From NCBI RefSeq assembly GCF_041053055.1, contig NZ_CP163443.1, positions 8,787,001-8,851,000 of the forward strand: a DNA stretch of 64,000 bases. Reading direction: 5' to 3'. The DNA is from Streptomyces sp. R41 (lineage in GTDB: Bacteria > Actinomycetota > Actinomycetes > Streptomycetales > Streptomycetaceae). The position numbers were made by a program, and so were the translations under genes. The notes below the pieces were generated by a model. It was not told the origin of the DNA and made no database searches. It saw nothing but the letters and a program-made list of their open reading frames with translations. Below, piece after piece: positions 53,574 through 63,227 of the stretch (position 1 is its first letter; every line of letters begins with the position of its first letter).

Positions 53574-54983
53574 TCAGTGACCGAAGTCGAACCAGTTGAC
53601 GTTGACGAAGTCCGCCGGCTGGCCGCTGGTGAAGGTCAGATAGACGTCGTGGGTTCCGGTGACCGAGCTGATGTTCGCGGGCACCGTTCTCCAGGACTGC
53701 CAGCCACCGGTGTTGGCCACCGAGAAGCTGCCGATCGGCGCGTTCGTACGGCTGTCGAGACGCACCTCGACGAGTCCGCTGACGCCACCCGCCGCGCCGC
53801 TCGCGACCCGGCCGTAGAACTGATGGGCCGCCGTGGAACCGAAGTTGACACCCTTGTAGAGCGCGTAGTCGCCGTTCGCGAGCGCGCTGATGTTCTGGCC
53901 GCCGCCGGTGTCGGTGGTGGTCTCGGTGCCGACGCCGGACTGACTGTCGTACGACTCGGCCTGGATGGCGCTGTAGGCGTCACGGTTGCCGGAGGGCGGC
54001 GGGGTCGTGCCGCCACCGCCGGCCGACTGCAGGACCTGGACGTAGTCGACGACCAGCGAGTGGCCGGGGTCCGTGCCGCCGTCCGGGCCGCCGCCGAAGG
54101 CGTCGGGGAAGCCGCCGCCCATCGCCACGTTCAGGATCAGGAAGTAGCCGTGATTGGTGGCGTTCGCCCAGGTGGTCGCGTCGACCTGATTCGCCCGCAC
54201 CGTGTGGAAGTTGACGCCGTCCAGGTAGAAGCGCATTTCTTCGGGGCTCGTCGACTTGTCCCACTCGACGGCGTACGTGTGGAAGCCGGCCTGACACGTC
54301 GTGCCCGTGCAGGGAGTGTTGCCACCGATGCCGGAGGTCTCGTTGCAGGGGCCGCCCGGAGAGGTGCCGCAGTGCATGGTGGCCCACTCGGTGTTGAGCC
54401 CCTGGACGTTCTCCATGATGTCCAGCTCGCCGATGCCCGGCCAGTTCCAGTAGTTGCCGCGGAAGGGCGCGCCCAGCATCCAGAAGGCGGGCCAGTAGCC
54501 CTTGGCGGCGGCGCCGGTGACGTTCGGCATCTGCAGGCGGGCCTCGACGCGGAGCTTGCCGCCCGCGGGTGGCTGGAAGTCGGTGCGGACGGTCTCGACG
54601 CGGCCCGAGGTCCAGTTGCCGGAGGCGTCGCGCCGCGGAGTGATCCGGAGGTTTCCGGCCCCGTCGAGGGAGACGTTGTTCGTGCTGGAGGTCATCGTCT
54701 CGACCTCGCCGGTACCGAAGTTGGCGGGTCCGCCGGGGTAGCTCGTGCCCGTCGTGTACTGCCAGTTGGCGGTGTTGACGCCGGATCCGGCGGCCCCGTT
54801 GAAATCGTCGAGGAAGACCTGGGACCAGCCGGCCGGGGGTGTGGGGGCGGAGGCGTTCGCGGGGAGGGTGGCGGCCGTGGCGGCGGCGGCCGCCAGGCCG
54901 ATGGTGCTGAACACGGCGATGAGTACGCGCCGCAGGGGGCGGCGTCTGCCGGATGCGCTGGGTGTGCCGGAAGTTTCACTCAT
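53574..54983 (-). CDS. Secreted GH16 beta-glucanase with C-terminal CBM6
   Basis: A 469-residue exported glucanase. A signal peptide ends near LPANASAPT. The GH16 catalytic domain (about residues 38-300) has the E-x-D-x-x-E active site in GIGELDIMENVQG, plus NVAMGGGFPDAFGG near its end, typical of laminarinase-type endo-1,3-beta-glucanases. After a Gly/Thr/Pro linker, residues about 335-469 form a CBM6-like module (YSAIQAESYDSQSGVGTE, VNVNWFDFGH-type end). Two LacI-type palindromes lie 43-76 bp upstream of ATG 54983, pointing to induction by oligosaccharides. Confidence 0.92.
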   Translation of the reverse strand: MSETSGTPSASGRRRPLRRVLIAVFSTIGLAAAAATAATLPANASAPTPPAGWSQVFLDDFNGAAGSGVNTANWQYTTGTSYPGGPANFGTGEVETMTSSTNNVSLDGAGNLRITPRRDASGNWTSGRVETVRTDFQPPAGGKLRVEARLQMPNVTGAAAKGYWPAFWMLGAPFRGNYWNWPGIGELDIMENVQGLNTEWATMHCGTSPGGPCNETSGIGGNTPCTGTTCQAGFHTYAVEWDKSTSPEEMRFYLDGVNFHTVRANQVDATTWANATNHGYFLILNVAMGGGFPDAFGGGPDGGTDPGHSLVVDYVQVLQSAGGGGTTPPPSGNRDAYSAIQAESYDSQSGVGTETTTDTGGGQNISALANGDYALYKGVNFGSTAAHQFYGRVASGAAGGVSGLVEVRLDSRTNAPIGSFSVANTGGWQSWRTVPANISSVTGTHDVYLTFTSGQPADFVNVNWFDFGH

Positions 54984-55025
54984 GGGTGCCTCTTCGGGTA
55001 CGGAGTGGGGTGCGCGGGTGGTTGG

Positions 55026-55059
55026 GGGAGCGCTCCCATGGGAATTGAGAGCGCTCTCA
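55026..55059. promoter_or_regulatory. Tandem LacI/CebR-type operators before the GH16 gene
   Basis: GGGAGCGCTCCC (55026-55037, with flanks 13 of 14 positions of the CebR box TGGGAGCGCTCCCA) and the perfect 14-mer TGAGAGCGCTCTCA (55046-55059). CebR and related LacI-family repressors control cellulase and glucanase genes in Streptomyces. No LacI gene is in the window. Confidence 0.8.
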
Positions 55060-55203
55060 CAGCAGCTGCGCGGACAATGTGCTCTCTGTCACTCCGGTCG
55101 TCAAGAGGTAAAGCCGAGAAACTCCCTTCCGTGGAAGGGAGTTCACGATGTGAAGGAAGCGCCTGCGAAGTCCACGGAGGCCCCGAAGTCTCTGGAGGGG
55201 CCG

Positions 55204-56451
55204 CTAGAGAGCGCTCCCCGCCGTCCAGTCCGCCCAGGACAGGTTCCACCCGTTGAGGCCGTTGGCGGGGTCCACGGTCTTCTCGCCCGAGTTCTCGACG
55301 ATCACCACGTCGCCGAGCATCGAGCCGTTGTAGAACGTGTAGCCCGGCACGGAGCTGTCGTTCGCGCCCTTGGCGTCGTGCAGGCCGACACAGCCGTGGC
55401 TGGTGTTGCTGGTGCCGAAGACCGATGTCGAGGCCCAGTAGTTGCCGTGGATGAAGGTGCCGGAGGTGGTCAGACGCTGGGCGTGCGGGACGTCCTTGAT
55501 GTCGTACTCGTCGCCGAGGCCCACGGTCGAGGACTCCATCCGGGTCTGCTTGAAGCGCTCGCTGATGACCATGATCCCGGACCACGTGGTGTGGTCGGCG
55601 TCGCCGCCGCTCACCGGGTAGGTGGCGAGGGTCGAGCCGTCCCGCTCGACCGTCATCGTCTTCTTCGCCAGGTCGACCGTGCTGACTTGGCGGCGGCCGA
55701 TGTGGAAGGTGACGTCCTTGGACTGGGTGCCGTAGACGCCGTCCGTTCCCTCGACGTCCTTGAGACGCAGGCTCAGCGTGACCTTCGTGCCCGAGGCCCA
55801 GTACTCCTCGGGCCGGAAGTCGAGCCGGGTGTCGCTGAACCAGTGGCCGACCACCTCGACCGCGGGCTCGGCCGTCACCGTGATCGCCTTTTCGACGGCG
55901 GCGCGGTCCTTGACGGCCTGGGTGAAGTTGATCGACACGGGCATGCCGACGCCGGAGGTCGAATTCGCCTCCGGAGTGAAATAGCCCACGAAGGTCTCAC
56001 CAGGGGACTTCGTGACGAAGGCCGCGGTGTGCGCGTCGGCGCCCTGTGGTTTCGCTGTGACCGTGTATTTGGTGCCGGAGTACGGATTCTTGGCGGAGGT
56101 CCATTTCGTACGGGCGTCGTTGAAGGACCCGGCCAGGGTGGAGCCGTCGTTGCCGGTGACCTCGACGGTCGCCAGGGTGCCGTTCACCACGGTGACCTCG
56201 ACCGGGCTGGTGAAATCGGCCTTCTTCGTGCCGTCGGCGGGGGTGACGGTGACGGTCGGTGTCTTGACCTTGGCCTGGGCCTTTGTGCCCGCGGCCGCGG
56301 TCGCCGTCGCACTCGTCCCCTCCGAGGCGTCCGCCGAGCCGCTGCAGCCCGTCAGGGCGACGGCGGGTACCGCGGCGCCGAGCGCCGCCAGGATCCCGCG
56401 CCGTGACCAGGCCGGCCGCTCGGATCGGTTTGATATCTGAGGGACGCCCAC
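55204..56451 (-). CDS. L,D-transpeptidase lipoprotein with Ig-like domains
   Basis: A 415-residue cell-wall enzyme of the LdtMt2 kind. A Tat-like Arg-rich start (WSRRGILAALG) leads to a lipobox AVALTGC. Two Ig-like domains (about residues 65-150 and 150-270) precede the YkuD catalytic domain, whose site is FIHGNYW followed by TSHGCVGLHDAKG (catalytic Cys in S-H-G-C). It forms 3-3 cross-links between peptidoglycan stems. The GTG at 56451 is chosen as the start; a longer frame to 56883 would overlap the divergent gene. CHAP or penicillin-binding genes are absent nearby. Confidence 0.9.
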   Translation of the reverse strand: MGVPQISNRSERPAWSRRGILAALGAAVPAVALTGCSGSADASEGTSATATAAAGTKAQAKVKTPTVTVTPADGTKKADFTSPVEVTVVNGTLATVEVTGNDGSTLAGSFNDARTKWTSAKNPYSGTKYTVTAKPQGADAHTAAFVTKSPGETFVGYFTPEANSTSGVGMPVSINFTQAVKDRAAVEKAITVTAEPAVEVVGHWFSDTRLDFRPEEYWASGTKVTLSLRLKDVEGTDGVYGTQSKDVTFHIGRRQVSTVDLAKKTMTVERDGSTLATYPVSGGDADHTTWSGIMVISERFKQTRMESSTVGLGDEYDIKDVPHAQRLTTSGTFIHGNYWASTSVFGTSNTSHGCVGLHDAKGANDSSVPGYTFYNGSMLGDVVIVENSGEKTVDPANGLNGWNLSWADWTAGSAL

Positions 56452-56593
56452 GGCATGCCTTTCTCGGGTTCTTCGATCACCACCACTGCGGGTGCATCCT
56501 GCGCCCGTTTCATGGGTTGACCCTTTGAATCCGAGGGGCTCCACCTGAGATTCCTGTGAAGGCACCCTGAGAGAAGGCCTGAAACCACGGTTG

Positions 56594-56638
56594 TCCGGTC
56601 GGCTCCGCTTGTGAACAGAGTATGAGCGGCCGACCGGA
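56594..56638. promoter_or_regulatory. Inverted repeat in a divergent promoter region
   Basis: TCCGGTCGGC (56594-56603) and GCCGACCGGA (56629-56638) are exact inverse copies 25 bp apart, in the 241-bp region between the divergent L,D-transpeptidase and FAD/TPR genes. It may be an operator pair or a 5' hairpin of the rightward mRNA. Confidence 0.45.
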
Positions 56639-56692
56639 ACAGTGCAGAAGGAGTTCCGCTCACCGACCCCGCACACCCCGCCGGAGGTATCT

Positions 56693-59374
56693 GTGAATCC
56701 AGCCCGCAAGCGGCACACCGTGGCCATCGTCGGAGCGGGCGCGGCCGGCACGCTGACCGCCGTCCAGCTGTGCGAGACGGCGGCACGCCGCCGGGCGCCG
56801 CTCGACCTCGTCCTGGTCGACCCGGCCCCGGAGGCCGGGCGCGGTACCGCGTACGCCACACCCGACCCACGCCACCGGCTCAACGTGCCCGCGAGCGGGA
56901 TGAGTTGCTACCCGGACGACCCCGGACACTTCACCCGTTGGCTGTGCCGGCACGGCGAACCCGCCGTCAGGGGCGCCGACTTCGCCACCCGGTACAGGTA
57001 CGGCGCCTATCTGGCCGACACGCTGGCCCAGGCGATCGTCCGCGCCCACGGCACGGTCGCCGTACGGCGGCTGCGGACGCGGGCGGAGAGCTGTACCGGC
57101 ACCTCCACCGATGGGGTAGAGCTCCAACTCGCCGACGGGCAACGCCTGATGGCTGACAGCGTCGTACTCGCCACGGGCCCCGCCGCCGCGCGGAGCGACT
57201 GGGCCCCGCCGGGACTGCGTACCTCCGAGCGTTTCATACGGGCTCCTTGGGGGCCGGGAGCCCTCGACGGTCCGCTCGCCGACCCGGCCGACGTCCTGCT
57301 GGTCGGGACGGGACTCACCGCGGTGGACCTGGCCCTGAGCCTCGACCGGCCCGGGCGCACCGTGCACGCCGTCTCCCGGGGCGGCCTGCTGCCCCAGCCG
57401 CACGCGATCGGCCCCGCCGCGGCGATGGCCGCTCCCGACGGGCTCGACGCGCCGTCGCTGTCCGCGCTGCGCAGGACCGTCTACCGGCACATCGGCCGGG
57501 CCGTCCGCACGTACGGGGACTGGCGCCCGGCGCTCGACAGCCTGCGGCCGCACACCGCGCGGCTGTGGCGCAGCCTCACCCCCGAGGAGCGCGTCGCGTT
57601 CCTGGAGCGCGAGGGCGCGCTGTGGAACACCCATCGCCATCGGATGGCGCCCGCGACGGCCGAGTCGGTGACCCGTGCCCGTACGGCCCGGCGACTGCGG
57701 GTGCACGCCGGAGCGGTCACGGACGCCGCCGTACTGGACGACGGCTCGGTGCTGGTCACGCTCTCCAACGGCCAGGAGGTGCGCGCGGGTTGGGTCATCG
57801 ACTGCACCGGCCCCGGCCCGCGTCTCGAAGACCCCTTGTGGCGTTCGCTGTTCGACTCCGGTGCCGCGGCGCGCGGCCCGCTGGGCATGGGCGCCGCGAC
57901 CCGCGACGGCCGTCTCCTCGACGCCGAAGGCCTCAGCGAGCGCCCGCTGTTCACGCTCGGCGCTCCCCGTCGCGGCGAGCTGTGGGAGACCACCGCCGTC
58001 CCGGAGATCCGCGTCCAAGCCGCCGTGCTGGCCCAGGAGTTGCTCGCGCCGCTGTCGACGCCTCGACGAGCCGTGCGCCGCCGGCCCGTCGACGGGCACG
58101 GGCTCGCGCTGTCCACCCACGCCGAGGCGGCCGCCGCCTATCGCACCGGGCTCGACCGGGTCCTCAAGGTGAGGGCCGGAGCCGAGGACGCCTTCGGGCG
58201 CGCGGTCCGCCTCGACCCCGGTTTCGCGCTCGGGCACGCCGCGCTCGCCCTGCTCGGTCACGAGTGCGGCGCCGAGGTCGACGTACCCAGGGCCCTCGCC
58301 GACGCGCAGCGCTCCGCGCGCGAGAGGGCCGACGAGCGGGAGCGTTCCTTCGTGGACGTCGTCACGCGGCGCGTCCACGGTGATTCCGCGGACGGGGGTG
58401 CCGGCGCCCTGCTCGGACATCTCGACACCCACCCCGCCGACGCGCTGGCGCTCGCCGCCGCCGTGCCCACCATCGCCTTCTCCGGTATCAACGACCTCGA
58501 CGACGCCTACGCGCTGCGCCTGGTCGAGCGCACCTCGCCCGCGTACGACGGGCACTGGTTCCACACCTCGCTGCTGGCCTTCCTGCGCCAGGAACAGGGC
58601 CGCTTCCACGAGGCCGCCGAGCTGGCCCACCGCGCCCTGGCCACCGAGCCCGCCTCCGGGCACGCCGTGCACGCGCTCGCCCACGTTCACTACGAGTCCG
58701 GCGCGCACGAGGTGGGCCGCGACTGGCTCGACGCCTGGGTGTCGGGGCAGGGCCGGGGCGCCGTCCACCGGGCGCACTTCTCCTGGCACATCGCGCTGCA
58801 CGAACTCGCCCTGGACGACCGCGCCGCCGTACGCAGGCGGTGGTTCGCGCAGCTCGCGCCGGGGCGGGTGACCGGGGTGCGGGCGCTGGTCGACTCCGGG
58901 TCGCTGCTGTGGCGGGCCCGGCTGAGCGACAGCTGGCGTGGGCAAGTGCCCGCGGCGGACGTTCTCGAGACCGTCGCGCGCGAGGTCGTCGAGCGGCCCG
59001 CGACCGCGTTCACCGCACTGCACGCCGCGGTCGCTCTCGCCGCCGCCGGGGACCTGGCGGCCCTGCGCCGTCTGCGCGACCACGCCGCGGGCGCCGATCC
59101 CGTCCAGCGCGAGGTCATCGTCCCGCTCTGCCAGGCCTTCGCAGCCCTCGTCGAGGAACGCTTCCACGAAGCCGCTCGCGGCCTCGACGCCCTCCTGCCG
59201 GTGCTCCGCAAGGTCGGCGGCAGCGCGGCCCAGCGCGAGGTCGTCGAGGAGACCCTGCTGTACGCCCTTGTCGCTGCGGGTCGTTGCGACGCGGCCCGAC
59301 GACTGCTGGACGCCCGCCTCGACCGCGGCGCGGCCCCTAGGGACCGGCGGTTGCTCGCCGCGCTGCCCGGCTGA
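56693..59374 (+). CDS. FAD/NAD(P)-binding oxidoreductase fused to a TPR-type domain
   Basis: An 893-residue protein. Residues 1-480 form an FAD/NAD(P)-binding module of the COG4529 type: HTVAIVGAGAAGTLTAVQLC at the start, YATPDPRHRLNVPASGMSCY, VLLVGTGLTAVDLALSL as the second dinucleotide loop, and VIDCTGPGPR. Residues about 490-893 are Ala-rich helical repeats resembling TPR38-type proteins (AEDAFGRAVRLDPGFALGHAAL, GRFHEAAELAHRALATEPA). GTG 56693 has GGAGG at 56683-56687. Relatives of the N-terminal part are hydroxylase-like or unassigned. The continuous frame across the junction, without a stop or start motif, argues for a genuine fusion. Confidence 0.8.
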   Translation: MNPARKRHTVAIVGAGAAGTLTAVQLCETAARRRAPLDLVLVDPAPEAGRGTAYATPDPRHRLNVPASGMSCYPDDPGHFTRWLCRHGEPAVRGADFATRYRYGAYLADTLAQAIVRAHGTVAVRRLRTRAESCTGTSTDGVELQLADGQRLMADSVVLATGPAAARSDWAPPGLRTSERFIRAPWGPGALDGPLADPADVLLVGTGLTAVDLALSLDRPGRTVHAVSRGGLLPQPHAIGPAAAMAAPDGLDAPSLSALRRTVYRHIGRAVRTYGDWRPALDSLRPHTARLWRSLTPEERVAFLEREGALWNTHRHRMAPATAESVTRARTARRLRVHAGAVTDAAVLDDGSVLVTLSNGQEVRAGWVIDCTGPGPRLEDPLWRSLFDSGAAARGPLGMGAATRDGRLLDAEGLSERPLFTLGAPRRGELWETTAVPEIRVQAAVLAQELLAPLSTPRRAVRRRPVDGHGLALSTHAEAAAAYRTGLDRVLKVRAGAEDAFGRAVRLDPGFALGHAALALLGHECGAEVDVPRALADAQRSARERADERERSFVDVVTRRVHGDSADGGAGALLGHLDTHPADALALAAAVPTIAFSGINDLDDAYALRLVERTSPAYDGHWFHTSLLAFLRQEQGRFHEAAELAHRALATEPASGHAVHALAHVHYESGAHEVGRDWLDAWVSGQGRGAVHRAHFSWHIALHELALDDRAAVRRRWFAQLAPGRVTGVRALVDSGSLLWRARLSDSWRGQVPAADVLETVAREVVERPATAFTALHAAVALAAAGDLAALRRLRDHAAGADPVQREVIVPLCQAFAALVEERFHEAARGLDALLPVLRKVGGSAAQREVVEETLLYALVAAGRCDAARRLLDARLDRGAAPRDRRLLAALPG

Positions 59375-59381
59375 GCGGGCC

Positions 59382-59580
59382 GTCTCGTACCGGGTCCCGT
59401 TCGATCACGTGGACGGGACCCTGTCGGACGCGGAGCTGAAGCGGGCTCTCGCGATGCAGCAGACGGACGAGGGGGACGAACTCTGGTACGACGCCCCGGT
59501 CGCCGTGCCCGGTCAGCGTCGAGTGGTCGCCGTCCGAGGTGGTCGTGTTCGCCGAGGTCAACCCCTGGCAACCACCGACG
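59382..59580 (+). pseudogene. Coding-like fragment with a frameshift
   Basis: The 317-bp space 59375-59691 holds a short stretch with strong GC3 coding bias (reading SYRVPFDHVDGTLSDAEL and DEGDELWYDAPVAVPG) that switches near 59515 to another frame (SVEWSPSEVVVFAEVNPW). No start or full family is recognised. It is probably the remnant of a lost gene. Confidence 0.3.
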
Positions 59581-59616
59581 TGGGCGTGGGCTGCTACGAA
59601 TTCCGCACCCGTCTCA

Positions 59617-59665
59617 CGAAGCAGTCCGTCAGCCGCCGCCGGGCGGCGGGTGACGGACTGCTTCG
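59617..59665. terminator. Long bidirectional hairpin
   Basis: A perfect 15-bp stem (59617-59631 with 59651-59665) around a GC-rich 19-nt loop that can itself pair, between the convergent FAD/TPR and MMPL genes. Confidence 0.8.
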
Positions 59666-59691
59666 ACCAGCTCTCAGACTTCGACTGGCTC

Positions 59692-61887
59692 TCAGACACT
59701 GGTCAGTTGAGGCTGAGGCGGTGCTTCCTCACTCACCCCGAACCGGTCGTGCGCCCGACGCATGGCGCCCGGTGCCCACCACGCGCGCCGCCCGAGCAGT
59801 GCCATCGTCGCCGGTACGAGGAGCATGCGTACGACGGTCGCGTCGATCAGGACCGCCAGAGTGAGCCCGAGGCCGATCTGCAGGATGGGGGAGAAGCCGC
59901 CGGTCATGAACGCTCCGAAGACGATCGCGAGGAGCAGTGCGGCACAACTGACCACGCGTCCGGAGCGGCGCAGACCGGTGATCACGGCTTCCTGGGCGTC
60001 GCCGGTCCGCAGCCAGGTCTCGCGCATCCGGGCGAGGATGAACAGCTCGTAGTCCATGGCGAGTCCGAAGGCGATCGCGATGATCAGCGGCGGAGCCGTC
60101 AGGCTGAGGGAGCCCAGGCCTTCGGCGCCCAGCGCCCCGGCCAGATGGCCGTCCTGGAAGACCCAGACCACCGCGCCGAGCGCGGCGCCCAGGCTGAGCA
60201 GGGTGGTCGCGATGGTCCGCAGCGGGATGAGGACCGAGCCGGTGAAGGCGAAGAGCAGCGCGAAGATGCCGAGCAGAACGGTGGCCGCCGCCCAGGGCGC
60301 CCGCTCGGCGAGCATCTCGCGGAAGTCGACCAGCCGGGCCGCGACGCCGGTGACCTCGACGGGCTCGTTCCCGCGTACCTGCCGTACCCGCTCGACCAGG
60401 TCGGTGGCCGCCTTGCCGTCGACGCTGCCGGTCGGCTGGAGGTGCACCAGCGTGGCGCCGCCCGGAAGGGTGCGGGAGTCGGTGGTGTCGGAGAGGGCAC
60501 GGATCCGGGCCACCGTGTCCGGGGCGGCGCCGGGGCGCACGACCACGGTCACCGGCGAGACCCCGGTGCCGGGCGGGAAGTGGGCGTCCACGGTGTCGTA
60601 CAGCTGCCGTGCCTCGGTGTTGGAGGGCAGTTGCTTCGCGTCCCCGATACTGATCTTCATTCCGGCGACGGGCAGTGCGAGGACGAGCAGGGCCGGGACG
60701 AGGGTGGCCAGGATGACGAGCGGACGGCGCGCGGCGAACCGGGCGAGGCGGGCGAAGAGGCGGCCTTCGTTGTCGGGGTCGGCGCCGGACTTGAGGCCGA
60801 ACCTGGAGCCGGCTTTGGAGCCGGCGTCCGCTCGGGGGTCGCGGGCCGGTGCGATGCGGGCGCCGAAGCGCGCGAGCAGCGCCGGCAGCAGGGTGACCGC
60901 GGCGAGCATGTCGACGACGACCACGGCGGCCACGGCCAGGCCCATGCTGCGCAGGAAGGGGCTGGGGAACACCAGCAGCCCGGTGAGGCTGACGGCCACC
61001 GTGAGCCCGGAGAACAGGACGGTCCGCCCGGCGCCGGCGACGGTGCGGTGCACGGCCTCGATGACGTCGTCGGTGTGCCGTCGCTCCTCGCGGAAGCGGA
61101 CCACCATCAACAGCGCGTAGTCCACGGCGAGTCCGAGTCCCAGCATGGTGGTGACCTGGATCGCGTACACCGAGATGTCGGTGAACTGGCTGAAGGCGAA
61201 GAGCGCCAGGAACGCGCCCGCGACTCCGCTGATCGCGATCAGCAGGGGCAGCCCGGCCGCCCGCAGCCCGCCGAAGACGACGAGCAGCAGCGCCAGCACG
61301 ACCGGCAGTGAGATCAACTCGGCGCGCTGTACGTCCTCCTGTGCGCGCCCGCTCATCTGCTGGCCGAGCAACAGGCCGCCGCTGACGTGGACTTCGGGCG
61401 CGTCGACCTGCCGGATGCGCTCGGCCGCCGTGTCCACGGCCTTCTTCTCGTCCTTGAACTTCATGTCGCCCTTGAGCGTCACCGGAATGACGAGGGCCTT
61501 GCCGTCGCCGGAGGTGAGGCCGTGGGTGGTGTACGGGTCGGGCACGTCGGCGATTCCCGAGACCGTACGCAAGTCGGCGACGGCACGTTCGACTTGGGAC
61601 CGCAGTCCGGGGTCGGAGACCGAGGTGCCCGCGACGACGGCGGTGATCGACTCGCCGCTCTTGTCGACGCGGTCGAGGTAGGCGGCGGCGCGGTCCGACT
61701 CGGTGCCCGGGACATCGGGCACCGAGTCGACGAGTCGGCTGAAGACGCCGGTGCCGAGGCCGAAGCCGATCAGCAGCATGAGCAGCCAGACGAGGATCAC
61801 GGTGAGCGGGCGGCGGGTCGCCGCCCGGGAGATCGTGGCGAGCACGGTACGCCTCCCGGCGGTGGGTGCGGTGGATGACGTCGCCAC
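59692..61887 (-). CDS. MMPL-family RND transporter
   Basis: A 731-residue MMPL transporter with the duplicated RND layout: one N-terminal helix (LTVILVWLLMLLIGFGLGTG), an external domain, five clustered helices, then the same again. The proton-relay regions LGLGLAVDYALLMVVRFREE and IAFGLAMDYELFILARMRE, each with the Asp-Tyr pair, are intact. Such proteins export lipids, siderophores or polyketides in actinobacteria. It stands alone; neither a regulator nor a biosynthetic gene is coupled to it. ATG 61887 is the start. Confidence 0.92.
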   Translation of the reverse strand: MATSSTAPTAGRRTVLATISRAATRRPLTVILVWLLMLLIGFGLGTGVFSRLVDSVPDVPGTESDRAAAYLDRVDKSGESITAVVAGTSVSDPGLRSQVERAVADLRTVSGIADVPDPYTTHGLTSGDGKALVIPVTLKGDMKFKDEKKAVDTAAERIRQVDAPEVHVSGGLLLGQQMSGRAQEDVQRAELISLPVVLALLLVVFGGLRAAGLPLLIAISGVAGAFLALFAFSQFTDISVYAIQVTTMLGLGLAVDYALLMVVRFREERRHTDDVIEAVHRTVAGAGRTVLFSGLTVAVSLTGLLVFPSPFLRSMGLAVAAVVVVDMLAAVTLLPALLARFGARIAPARDPRADAGSKAGSRFGLKSGADPDNEGRLFARLARFAARRPLVILATLVPALLVLALPVAGMKISIGDAKQLPSNTEARQLYDTVDAHFPPGTGVSPVTVVVRPGAAPDTVARIRALSDTTDSRTLPGGATLVHLQPTGSVDGKAATDLVERVRQVRGNEPVEVTGVAARLVDFREMLAERAPWAAATVLLGIFALLFAFTGSVLIPLRTIATTLLSLGAALGAVVWVFQDGHLAGALGAEGLGSLSLTAPPLIIAIAFGLAMDYELFILARMRETWLRTGDAQEAVITGLRRSGRVVSCAALLLAIVFGAFMTGGFSPILQIGLGLTLAVLIDATVVRMLLVPATMALLGRRAWWAPGAMRRAHDRFGVSEEAPPQPQLTSV

Positions 61888-62429
61888 TCAGCGTCGTGCC
61901 GGACGGGGAGTCACCGGATCGCCGGGGGGAGCGGTATCGGGGACTCCCCCGTACGACGGATACGGGACGCGGACTCACTCGGGGGAGGGAGTGCGGGACG
62001 GTTCGGCCGGTCGGCAGTCGACGACAACGCACGGGGGCAGCCCGGCTCGATGAGCTCCCGACCTGGGGCGGGTCCCCTCCGCGCCGTCACTCGGCGCTCG
62101 CTCCCTGCGGTCGGCAGCCGACGTCCGAGTTCGCGCCGTCCCGCCAAGGTCCGCACCCGTGGCCGCGCTCCTCGTCTGCCGCCCCCCCTGACGCGCACGA
62201 CGAGTCCACGGCCGTGCACAACCTGTCACATGACGGACGGTGCTGCTCCCCCGCGGTCCGTCGTCGCGCCGGACATGCCGTCGTGTGGTCCCGCCGGACA
62301 CCGGGGGGAGGACACGGTGCGCTCGGAAGGCCGCCTCGCACAGGACGCGAGATGCGCATGTGGTTCCTTACGCTCGTAGGGAACAGGTTCCCCTTGGGCC
62401 GTGCGACAACGGTCCCGGAGGTGACAGCC
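61888..62429. other. Gene-free region with one palindrome
   Basis: These 542 bp lie between the divergent MMPL and nitrilase-family genes. I see no convincing gene. GGGAAC-AG-GTTCCC at 62379-62392 is a perfect palindrome 37 bp before the amidase start and may be an operator. Confidence 0.45.
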
Positions 62430-63227
62430 ATGCGTGCCTCACTGATACAGCTGTCCGTGGACTCGTCGGGCTCCGCCGACGAGCGCCGTCACAGGGCAGC
62501 TTCCCTGGTCCGCGACCGGATGGGCGACGATCTGGTGGTCCTGCCGGAACTGTGGACGGCCGGCGCCTGGGCGTACGACGACTGGGGGCCCGACGCCGAA
62601 GGGGTCGATGGCCCCACTGCCGAGGTCATGTCCGCCGCTGCCCGTGAGGCCGGGGCGTGGCTCCATGCCGGATCGATCGTCGAGCGGGACGGGGACGGGA
62701 CGCTGTACAACACCGCTCTCCTCTTCGACCGGGTCGGCGACCTGCGCGGCAGCTATCGCAAGATCCACCGATACGGCTTCGACACCGGCGAGGCGACCAT
62801 GATGGGCGGCGGCGGCGACATCGTCACCGTGCCCACCGACTTCGGTGTGATCGGCCTCGCCATCTGCTACGACCTCCGCTTTCCCGAACTCTTCCGGGGC
62901 CTGCTCAACGCGGGCGCGGAGCTGATCGTGGTGCCTGCCGCATGGCCCGCGGCCCGTCTCTCCCATTGGCAGCTCCTCACTCGTACGAGGGCCCTGGAGG
63001 AACAGGTCTTCCTCCTGGCCTGTGACGCGGTGGGCACCCACGGCGGTATGCAGCAGGCCGGACACAGCATGGTCATAGACCCCTGGGGAACCGTCATCGG
63101 TGAGGCCCGCACCGGAGAGGAGACGGCGACGGTGGATTTCGACATGGCTCAAGTCGCCCGGATCCGCTCCGATCTCCCTGTCCTTCGCGACCGTGTTCTC
63201 GCGATCGAGGCTCCTGGGGGACGATGA
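62430..63227 (+). CDS. Nitrilase-superfamily amidohydrolase
   Basis: A 265-residue carbon-nitrogen hydrolase. The E-K-C triad is present: VVLPELW (Glu40), GSYRKIHRYG (Lys) and LAICYDLRFPELFR (Cys). The layout fits omega-amidase/YafV-like enzymes that hydrolyse deaminated glutamine or similar amides in the cytoplasm. ATG 62430 has GGAGG at 62416-62420; the frame stays open far upstream without coding character. Substrate cannot be set. Confidence 0.9.
   Translation: MRASLIQLSVDSSGSADERRHRAASLVRDRMGDDLVVLPELWTAGAWAYDDWGPDAEGVDGPTAEVMSAAAREAGAWLHAGSIVERDGDGTLYNTALLFDRVGDLRGSYRKIHRYGFDTGEATMMGGGGDIVTVPTDFGVIGLAICYDLRFPELFRGLLNAGAELIVVPAAWPAARLSHWQLLTRTRALEEQVFLLACDAVGTHGGMQQAGHSMVIDPWGTVIGEARTGEETATVDFDMAQVARIRSDLPVLRDRVLAIEAPGGR

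Noticed and set aside
55207..55220. Third LacI-type half-site (AGAGAGCGCTCCCC) at the end of the L,D-transpeptidase gene
   Set aside because: It lies over the stop codon region, is an imperfect palindrome and is far from any start; probably chance in codons for Gly-Ser-Ala-Leu.
62050..62379. Open frame of 109 codons in the MMPL-amidase gap
   Set aside because: Arg/Pro/Ser-rich without family resemblance or a ribosome-binding site; typical chance frame.
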